49,691 nucleotides of DNA, taken from contig NZ_JAFLWI010000013.1 in assembly GCF_017315945.1 (NCBI RefSeq), positions 1 to 49,691 on the forward strand. The letters run 5' to 3'. Both the position numbers and the translations under genes were made by a program. Below, piece by piece: positions 43,864 through 49,691 of the stretch (positions within the stretch are counted from its first letter, which is position 1; every line of letters begins with the position of its first letter). Under the pieces are notes generated by a model. The model did no database searches. It was not told where the DNA came from and saw only the letters and a program-made list of their open reading frames with translations. The stretch is from Candidatus Enterococcus courvalinii (GTDB taxonomy: Bacteria; Bacillota; Bacilli; Lactobacillales; Enterococcaceae).

Positions 43864-44781
43864 TTATACAACGGGCCCAACTGGTGTATTTGGGATCGTA
43901 AATCCAGCTTTTGTCAAAGCTTGGACATACGCGCTAAGAAATTCTTCCTTTAAGACATGTTGTTTACCATTTAATGCATAGCAGATGGTTCGGATCGCAA
44001 AGTTACTATTTCCTAGATCAACGAGACCAAAAATAGTTGGCTCAGTTTGTAATTCATTTTGATATTTTTCTGCTAGATGTTGATTGACTTGTTGAATCAC
44101 TGCCTGAATTTTATCATACCCTTCTTCAGGGACGATTCGAATATCTAAGCGAACTAACATATTTGCTCGAGATAAGTTACTGATAGTTGTGATATTTCGA
44201 TTGGGAATATAGTGTACGGTTCCGTCAGTTGCTTTTAGCTGTAATGTACGAATCCCTACAGAAACAACCGTACCTTCAATGGACAAATTTGCCAATTGGA
44301 CATAGTCTCCAACATCCATTTGTTGCTCCATGATAATAAAAAAACCGGTAATCATGTCATTCATGAAGCCTTGTGCACCTAAACCAATAGCGACCCCAGC
44401 AATTCCGGCACCTGCTAATAAGGAACCTATCGGCACACCAATGACAGAAAGCAATGCATAGATAAAGAAGAAGCCAAGCGTATAATGAAAAATCGTATGA
44501 AGTAAACTGTGTAAGGTTTTTAAACGACTTTCGTTCAAACTAGCTTTTTTGGAATATTGACTAAATGATTTATCAAGTAAATATTTCCCGATTTTGCTCA
44601 GGACACTAAAAAGAATGACTAGAAAAATCAAATAAAGTGTTTTTTCAATAAAAGTTGCAAGAATCGCATCCCAATCGATCTCATTCCAAAATCGTTGGAA
44701 GGCATTGACTTGTTGGACAGCTTGATCGGTAATTGTTTCACTTGATGATGTTTTTGTTGCTACTATTTGTGTTAAATACAT
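43864..44781 (-). CDS. small-conductance mechanosensitive channel, MscS family
   Basis: 305 residues from ATG 44781, with AGAGGA upstream. Three membrane segments (about 45-64, 93-115, and pore helix 118-150 with GSLLAGAGIAGVAIGLGAQGFMNDMITGFFIIME, the Gly/Ala-rich TM3). The MscS beta domain follows (MDVGDYVQL, EGTVVSVGIRTLQLKATDGTVHYIPN). Size matches YkuT/MscS-type channels that open on hypo-osmotic shock. A longer frame reaching 44886 lacks a ribosome site. Confidence 0.92.
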   Translation of the reverse strand: MYLTQIVATKTSSSETITDQAVQQVNAFQRFWNEIDWDAILATFIEKTLYLIFLVILFSVLSKIGKYLLDKSFSQYSKKASLNESRLKTLHSLLHTIFHYTLGFFFIYALLSVIGVPIGSLLAGAGIAGVAIGLGAQGFMNDMITGFFIIMEQQMDVGDYVQLANLSIEGTVVSVGIRTLQLKATDGTVHYIPNRNITTISNLSRANMLVRLDIRIVPEEGYDKIQAVIQQVNQHLAEKYQNELQTEPTIFGLVDLGNSNFAIRTICYALNGKQHVLKEEFLSAYVQALTKAGFTIPNTPVGPVV

Positions 44782-44933
44782 AGAATCCTCTTTTCTTTCA
44801 CTCGTTCTTTGTAACATTGTATCAAGAAGTAGAAAAAAAGAAAATGGATGAGAAAGGGTGTTTTTCAAAATAAAAATGACAAACAACTAAGCCAATGGTA
44901 AAATATGGAGAAAAACATGAAGGGGACACGAAC

Positions 44934-45947
44934 ATGCAAATAGATTGGAATAATCTTGGGTTTTCATATATCAAAACACCTTGGCGCTACATTGCTAAAT
45001 GGAAAGATGGAGAATGGAGCAAAGGTGAGTTAACAGAAGATAACTATTTAACGATTCACGAAGGATCACCTGCGTTACATTATGGACAACAATGTTTCGA
45101 AGGATTAAAAGCATATCGTCGGAAAGATGGGAAAATCAATCTATTTCGTCCTGAACAAAATAGTCGCCGAATGAACCAAAGCGCGCGTCGTTTGTTGATG
45201 CCAATGGTTCCAGAAGAAATGTTTGTTGATGCAGTCAAAGAGGTTGTCAAAGCAAATGCAGAATTTGTACCACCTTATGGAACTGGTGCAACGCTTTATC
45301 TAAGACCCTTATTGATTGGTGTAGGAGAAAACATCGGTGTGCATCCAGCACCGGAATATTTATTTGTTGTTTTCTGTACGCCAGTTGGTGCTTATTTTAA
45401 GGGCGGATTAAAACCAACGAACTTTATCGTTTCAGATTATGACCGTGCTGCACCAAAAGGAACAGGAGCAGCTAAGGTAGGCGGTAACTATGCAGCCAGC
45501 TTATTACCAGGAACACAAGCACATGAACTAGATTATTCTGATTGTGTTTATTTAGATCCAGCAACGCATACAAAGATTGAAGAGGTTGGTGCGGCAAACT
45601 TCTTTGGCATCACGAAAGATGGAAAATTCATCACACCACAATCACCATCTATTTTACCAAGTATCACCAAATATTCGTTGCTGCAGCTTGCTGAAGAACG
45701 TTTAGGGATGGATGCCATCGAAGGAGATGTCTTTATTGACAAGCTTGATGAATTTGCTGAAGCAGGTGCATGTGGGACTGCAGCAGTTATCTCACCAATT
45801 GGCGGAATTTATCATGATAATCAACTCCATGTGTTCTACAGTGAAACAGAAGTGGGTCCTGTAACCAAACGTTTATATGACGAATTAACTGGAATTCAAT
45901 TTGGTGACGTAGAAGCACCTGAGGGTTGGATCCAAGTAGTGGAATAG
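44934..45947 (+). CDS. ilvE: branched-chain amino acid aminotransferase
   Basis: 337 residues from ATG 44934, after AAGGGGA. Class IV PLP fold: [14 protein letters not shown], catalytic Lys in [12 protein letters not shown] (~196) and [19 protein letters not shown]. Interconverts Val, Leu and Ile with their 2-keto acids. Single gene; no other ilv genes near, which fits an enterococcus that mainly catabolises imported branched-chain amino acids or makes branched precursors. Confidence 0.95.
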   Translation: MQIDWNNLGFSYIKTPWRYIAKWKDGEWSKGELTEDNYLTIHEGSPALHYGQQCFEGLKAYRRKDGKINLFRPEQNSRRMNQSARRLLMPMVPEEMFVDAVKEVVKANAEFVPPYGTGATLYLRPLLIGVGENIGVHPAPEYLFVVFCTPVGAYFKGGLKPTNFIVSDYDRAAPKGTGAAKVGGNYAASLLPGTQAHELDYSDCVYLDPATHTKIEEVGAANFFGITKDGKFITPQSPSILPSITKYSLLQLAEERLGMDAIEGDVFIDKLDEFAEAGACGTAAVISPIGGIYHDNQLHVFYSETEVGPVTKRLYDELTGIQFGDVEAPEGWIQVVE

Positions 45948-45987
45948 CACAAGGAAAATCACTTTTCAATAAAGTTAAAAATACAAA

Positions 45988-46018
45988 GAAGCTGGAAAAT
46001 AACTTTCCAGCTTTTTTT
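45988..46018 (+). terminator. terminator of ilvE
   Basis: AGCTGGAAA / TTTCCAGCT (45990-45998, 46004-46012) with seven T. Confidence 0.88.
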
Positions 46019-46044
46019 GTTGTTACTCAATCAAATAGTAGACG

Positions 46045-46081
46045 CAAAAAAGCGGATGACGCATTTGTCAGCCGCTTTTTT
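46045..46081. terminator. terminator between ilvE and fabI
   Basis: AAAAAAGCGGATGAC / GTCAGCCGCTTTTTT with one mismatch and A/T runs on both sides; suits the minus-strand fabI. Confidence 0.85.
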
Positions 46082-46112
46082 ATCAGTTGTTTCTAAGGAA
46101 TACTAAAGATTT

Positions 46113-46868
46113 TTATGATAAGTGGACACCTTTGTCAACATAAACGATGTCACCAATCATACCGCTTGAAAGGGGGCTAATCAGGAACGCACACGCATTG
46201 CCGACTTCTTCAATTGTGACACCTTGTTGATCTGGTGTACGTGATTCTGATAATTGAATTAATTTTTGGTAATCTTTGACGCCTGTCACAGCGAGAGTTT
46301 TAATTGCACCAGCAGAGATTCCGTTAACGCGGATACCTTTTGGTGAAAGTTCTGCCGCTAAGTAACGAATAGCTGCTTCAAGTGACGCTTTAGCGATTCC
46401 CATCATGTTGTAGTTTGGAATGGCACGCTCTGATCCAAGATAAGACATGCTGACGATCCCGCTGTTTTGTGCTAAATACTTTTGTGCATATTTTGTTACA
46501 GCGATTAGGGAATAGCTACTGATATCTTGGGCCAGTTGATAACCATCTCTTGAGATATCTGAAACATTACCTGATAATTCTTCTTTATTTGCATAAGCGA
46601 TTGCGTGAACAAGTCCGTGAATCTCACCAGCGTAAGCGCCGATAGCATCCATTGCTTGCTCGATGCTTTCATCACTAGCGACATCACACTCAACAGTAAA
46701 AGCATCTTCACCAACTAATTTTAATAAAGATTTTTTCATGCGTTCATTTTGATAAGTATAGATGATTTCTGCCCCTTGTTTTTGCATAGCTTCGGCACAG
46801 CCCCACGCAATACTTTTTTTGTTTGCGACGCCCATAATGACGATTTTTTTTCCTTTTAAAAATGACAT
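46113..46868 (-). CDS. fabI: enoyl-ACP reductase, NADH-type
   Basis: 251 residues, an SDR protein of the FabI kind. Nucleotide motif MGVANKKSIAWGCAEAM; catalytic Tyr/Lys pair in SYLGSERAIPNYNMMGIAKASLEAAI (Y-x6-K); GIRVNGISAGAIKTLA follows. Reduces trans-2-enoyl-ACP in the last step of fatty-acid elongation and is the triclosan target. Divergent from a FabZ/FabN-like gene. Its -35 (TTGACA on the minus strand) lies inside a FabT-type box at 46981-46997. Confidence 0.96.
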   Translation of the reverse strand: MSFLKGKKIVIMGVANKKSIAWGCAEAMQKQGAEIIYTYQNERMKKSLLKLVGEDAFTVECDVASDESIEQAMDAIGAYAGEIHGLVHAIAYANKEELSGNVSDISRDGYQLAQDISSYSLIAVTKYAQKYLAQNSGIVSMSYLGSERAIPNYNMMGIAKASLEAAIRYLAAELSPKGIRVNGISAGAIKTLAVTGVKDYQKLIQLSESRTPDQQGVTIEEVGNACAFLISPLSSGMIGDIVYVDKGVHLS

Positions 46869-46980
46869 ATTGACTCTCCTTTGTTTCGCAAAAAATTTCG
46901 TTGTCTAGTAAAAAAGTAAAATAAAAAGATAAGTGCTTAAAAGAAAATAACTTCCTTGATTTCTTATTATTAGGCAAAAT

Positions 46981-47062
46981 GCTTTGATTGTCAAACTATT
47001 TTTTTGATAATAAAAAAAAGATTGCTAAATAATTAGGAATATGATACTTTGATAATCAAAGT
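46981..47062. promoter_or_regulatory. two FabT-type operators between fabI and fabZ
   Basis: GCTTTGATTGTCAAACT (46981-46997) and ACTTTGATAATCAAAGT (47046-47062, a perfect palindrome) match the FabT box (consensus like ATTTTGATTATCAAATT). The first covers the TTGACA of the fabI promoter; the second follows a TATGAT (47040-47045) of the fabZ promoter. Confidence 0.78.
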
Positions 47063-47108
47063 AATAAATGAATTGGCATTTGCCTGAAACGAAAGAAGGA
47101 GCATGTAT

Positions 47109-47549
47109 ATGTCTTATGTTTTATCTGCTACAGAAGTAATGGATTTGATTCCTAATCGCTACCCGATTTGCTATATTGACTATGTGGACACATTAGAACC
47201 AGGAAAGAAAATTATTGCAACTAAAAATGTGACGATTAACGAAGATTTTTTCCAAGGACATTTTCCAGATAATCCAGTGATGCCGGGAGCTTTGATTTTA
47301 GAAACTTTGGCGCAAGCTGGTTCCATTTTAATTTTGAAATCAGAAGAATTTTTAGGAAAACGTGCCTATATTGGGGGAATCAATAAAGCAAAATTCCGTC
47401 AAAAAGTTGTACCAGGTGATGTAATGAAATGTCACTTTGAAATCACAAAATTAAAAGGAGCTGTGGGCACCGCACTATCAGCTGCTTACGTCGATGACAA
47501 AAAAGTCTGCGAATGTGAATTCACTTTTATCGTAAACCAAGATGCCTAA
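47109..47549 (+). CDS. fabZ: 3-hydroxyacyl-ACP dehydratase, FabZ/FabN family
   Basis: 146 residues from ATG 47109 (AAGGAG seven bases upstream; ATG 47103 is too close to it). Hot-dog fold: MDLIPNRYPICYIDYVD, catalytic His and Glu in FFQGHFPDNPVMPGALILETLAQAG, KAKFRQKVVPGD. The NRYPICYIDYV start, instead of the usual HRYPFLLVDRV, resembles enterococcal FabN, the dehydratase/isomerase that starts unsaturated fatty-acid synthesis, as does its isolated place beside fabI. FabO is not adjacent. FabZ versus FabN needs a tree. Confidence 0.88.
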   Translation: MSYVLSATEVMDLIPNRYPICYIDYVDTLEPGKKIIATKNVTINEDFFQGHFPDNPVMPGALILETLAQAGSILILKSEEFLGKRAYIGGINKAKFRQKVVPGDVMKCHFEITKLKGAVGTALSAAYVDDKKVCECEFTFIVNQDA

Positions 47550-47574
47550 TGCACTACTTTTTTAATGTATCAAA

Positions 47575-47620
47575 GCAAAAGAGGAGAAGACTTATTCGAA
47601 AAGTCTTCTCCTCTTTTTGC
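47575..47620. terminator. bidirectional terminator
   Basis: GCAAAAGAGGAGAAGACTT / AAGTCTTCTCCTCTTTTTGC (47575-47593, 47601-47620), between converging fabZ and the PPIase gene. Confidence 0.92.
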
Positions 47621-47624
47621 GTGC

Positions 47625-48368
47625 TTATTTTGTTTCAGCTTCTTGTAAAACTTTGATACTTTCGATTTTTACATCTGCTGTTGGTTTGTCATTGCTATCT
47701 GTTTCAACTTGAGCAATTTTATCCACAACGTCCATGCCTTCGATGACTTGACCGAAAACAGTATAGCTACCATCTAAACTTGGATAACCACCTTTTTTAT
47801 ACGCATCGATAATTGCGCGAGGGTAGTCATCTTTTAGTAAGCCGTCATGGACGTCATCTGAATTTTGGACGATAAAGAATTGACTGCCGTTACTGTTTGG
47901 ATTTTGAGAGCGTGCCATTGAAAGTGCGCCACGGATGTTGTACAACTGATTCGAAATTTCTGTTTCAAATCCTTCGCCCCAAATACTTTCACCACCCGTG
48001 CCATCACCTTTTGGATCGCCACCTTGAATCATGAAGTCTTTGATTACTCGATGGAAAGTTAAACCATCATAATAGCCATCTTTGGCGTGCGTCAAAAAGT
48101 TTTCAACTGCTTTTGGTGCTAATTCAGGGAACAATTTGATTTTGATCGTGCCTTCGCTAGTGGTCATTTCGACCAATGCTTCATTTGTAGCAACTTCGTT
48201 CGTTAATTGAGGTAATTCTAAAGCGTTCAAGTCAACGCTACTTTCAGTCGTGCTTTCTGCAGTGCTTGCTTTCGTGCTTGAAGTAGTTGTTTGATTTGTT
48301 GAACAACCCGCAACAGCTAGTAGAGCTGCAGCCAATCCAAGTGTTAACAATATTTTTTTCTTTTTCAT
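47625..48368 (-). CDS. cyclophilin-type peptidyl-prolyl isomerase lipoprotein
   Basis: 247 residues. Lipobox LAVAGC (Cys22), Ser/Thr-rich linker (23-60), then a cyclophilin domain: TSEGTIKIKLFPELAPKAVENFL, YDGLTFHRVIKDFMIQGGDPKGDGTGG (Arg in FHRV), GALSMARSQNPNSNGSQFFIV, and GQVIEGMDVVDKI. Membrane-anchored on the outer face, it should assist folding of secreted proteins, paralleling PrsA but of a different family. Confidence 0.94.
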   Translation of the reverse strand: MKKKKILLTLGLAAALLAVAGCSTNQTTTSSTKASTAESTTESSVDLNALELPQLTNEVATNEALVEMTTSEGTIKIKLFPELAPKAVENFLTHAKDGYYDGLTFHRVIKDFMIQGGDPKGDGTGGESIWGEGFETEISNQLYNIRGALSMARSQNPNSNGSQFFIVQNSDDVHDGLLKDDYPRAIIDAYKKGGYPSLDGSYTVFGQVIEGMDVVDKIAQVETDSNDKPTADVKIESIKVLQEAETK

Positions 48369-48482
48369 ATCTGAATCCTTTCTTCTTTAAAAATAGTCTA
48401 CATTTATGATAGCAAACTCTTGAGCAAAAACCTAATGAAAATTAGCAAGCGATTTTTCTTTTTGAAGCCTTGATAAAAGGTG

Positions 48483-48511
48483 TAGACCATTTGTGTCAGG
48501 TTTGCTATAAT
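48483..48511 (+). promoter_or_regulatory. promoter of the mupG-type gene
   Basis: TAGACC (48483-48488), 17 bp, extended -10 TGC-TATAAT (48503-48511). Confidence 0.6.
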
Positions 48512-48555
48512 GTAAGTGGATACAAAAAAGCAAACCGCTAGGAGGCAATAGGATT

Positions 48556-49650
48556 ATGGGAAAACTTGGAGTTTCGATTTACCCAGAACGCTCAACATTT
48601 GAAAAGGATAAAGCATATTTAGATCTAGCACATAAATATGGATTTAAACGCGTATTTACAAGCTTGTTGCAAGTGAACGATGACAAAGAGCAAGTATTAG
48701 CCGGATTTACAAAAGTAGTCGACTATGCGAATAGCTTAGGAATGGAAGTAATGGTAGATATTAATCCTGCCTTATTTGAACAACTTGAGATTTCTTATGA
48801 TGACTTATCATTTTTTGATGAAATGGGCGCTTATGGCGTTCGTTTAGATATTGGTTTTACGGGTGCAGAAGAAGCAAAGATGACGCGTAACCCATATGGT
48901 ATCAAAATTGAAATCAATATGAGCTCTGGAACAAACTACGTGGATAACATCATGAGTTATTCACCAAACACAAATAATTTATTGGGGTCACATAACTTTT
49001 ATCCACATCGCTATTCTGGTCTAAGTTACGATCACTTTGTTTATTGCTCAGAAAAATTCAGAAAATATAATTTGAATACAATGGCTTTTGTGAATTCACA
49101 AGTTGCAACATTTGGTCCATGGCCAACACAGGATGGTTTGTGTTCATTAGAAGACCATCGTGACTTAGAGATTTCAACACAAGTAAAACATTTGATGTTA
49201 ACTGGTTTGATTGATGATATTTCTGTTGGGAACGCCTATGCAAGTGAAGAAGAGTTAAAAGCAATGGCGGAAGCCTTCAACGCAGATTACCCAACGCTAA
49301 AAGTCGATGTAGAAGAAGGAATTACAGAAGACGAACGTATTTGTTTGTTTGATAACTTACACAGTTACCGAGGAGATCGTTCAGAATATATTTTACGTTC
49401 GACAATGACACGTGTTTATTACAAAGATAAACCTTTCCCAGCTCATAATACTCGTGATATGACTCACGGGGACGTTTTGATTGATAATGTTGGCTACGGT
49501 CAATACAAAGGTGAGACACAAATTGCTCTGAAAGAAATGAAAAATGATGGACGAGTGAATGTGGTCGGCCGAATTTCAGAAGATGAATTATTCTTGCTCG
49601 ATTTCTTGAAACCATGGTCAAGCTTTAAATTGATTGAAAACGTGAAATAA
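48556..49650 (+). CDS. MupG family 6-phospho-N-acetylmuramidase-like TIM-barrel protein
   Basis: 364 residues, the DUF871 family: LGVSIYPERSTFEKDKAYLDLAHKYGF at the start, a TIM barrel (GMEVMVDINPALFEQL, GVRLDIGFTG, SHNFYPHRYSGL, FVNSQ) and a small C-terminal domain (AHNTRDMTHGDVLIDN, GYGQYKGETQIAL). MupG of S. aureus cleaves MurNAc-6-phosphate-GlcNAc after PTS uptake in wall recycling. No PTS gene is visible here; it may lie beyond the right edge. AGGAGG precedes the ATG. A repeat-family edge begins right after its TAA. Confidence 0.9.
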   Translation: MGKLGVSIYPERSTFEKDKAYLDLAHKYGFKRVFTSLLQVNDDKEQVLAGFTKVVDYANSLGMEVMVDINPALFEQLEISYDDLSFFDEMGAYGVRLDIGFTGAEEAKMTRNPYGIKIEINMSSGTNYVDNIMSYSPNTNNLLGSHNFYPHRYSGLSYDHFVYCSEKFRKYNLNTMAFVNSQVATFGPWPTQDGLCSLEDHRDLEISTQVKHLMLTGLIDDISVGNAYASEEELKAMAEAFNADYPTLKVDVEEGITEDERICLFDNLHSYRGDRSEYILRSTMTRVYYKDKPFPAHNTRDMTHGDVLIDNVGYGQYKGETQIALKEMKNDGRVNVVGRISEDELFLLDFLKPWSSFKLIENVK

Positions 49651-49691
49651 GGTTGTGGTGCAAAACGATTAGCTCCGACGAGATAGCGAGC
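49651..49691. repeat. edge of intergenic repeat array C, inverted, cut by window end
   Basis: The complement reads GCTCGCTATCTCGTCGGAGC then TAATCGTTTTGCACCACAACC, the same edge sequence as at 16556-16596 and 23041-23085. On the plus strand it starts with GGTTGTGG directly after the TAA of the mupG-type gene, with no base between. The array probably continues past the window. Confidence 0.8.

Overview
The window is chromosomal DNA of a low-GC lactic acid bacterium, almost certainly an Enterococcus of the E. faecium/E. hirae type. I infer this from sequence-level recognition, not from a search. The main markers are the Gls24/GlsB stress operon with AmaP, a fused RNase PH-RdgB protein, RexAB instead of RecBCD, FabT-type operators at fabI and a FabZ/FabN dehydratase, an AA10 chitin LPMO, an LPXTG protein ending in LPKTND and an EntA-type immunity protein.

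Layout. 1-7980 is a cell-surface region. It holds the end of a Ser/Thr/Asp-repeat LPXTG protein, an orphan bacteriocin immunity gene, an unusually long AT-rich spacer, and a three-gene surface locus: a small secreted protein, a membrane-anchored protein, and a giant secreted protein whose C-terminus is homologous to the small one. 8107-12600 carries an FNT transporter, the amaP-DUF2273-gls24-glsB operon, an Apf-like LysM wall protein and a universal stress protein. 12768-19440 is mostly small unknown genes around a probable convergent restriction-modification pair, a tRNA-Gln(CTG) and a C39-like exported peptidase. 19574-22615 holds a membrane protein, a nitroreductase and the peptide transporter DtpT. 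23191-30434 is rexB-rexA, preceded by a LexA-type box. 30499-35766 holds a YodB-like redox regulator, a Phe T-box with pheS-pheT, and convergent trpS. 36021-38922 is a glutamine-type ABC importer. 39123-42422 is murI, rph-rdgB, a phosphodiesterase and a c-di-AMP-binding CBS protein. 42613-49650 carries the LPMO, an MscS channel, ilvE, divergent fabI and fabZ, a cyclophilin lipoprotein and a MupG-family hydrolase.

Regulation visible in the DNA: a shared CTTAC-N5-GTAAG operator links the YodB-like regulator to the nitroreductase about 10 kb away. Two FabT boxes lie between fabI and fabZ, a CodY box lies before dtpT, a cre-like site overlaps the LPMO promoter, and a LexA box lies before rexAB.

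The strongest candidates for undescribed biology are two. One is a tandem/interspersed intergenic repeat family with ~120-bp units, seen at 16343-16596, 22731-23085 and the right window edge. It has paired hairpin arms and a fixed boundary that abuts stop codons. The other is the three-gene surface locus at 1840-7936 with a module shared between its smallest and largest proteins.
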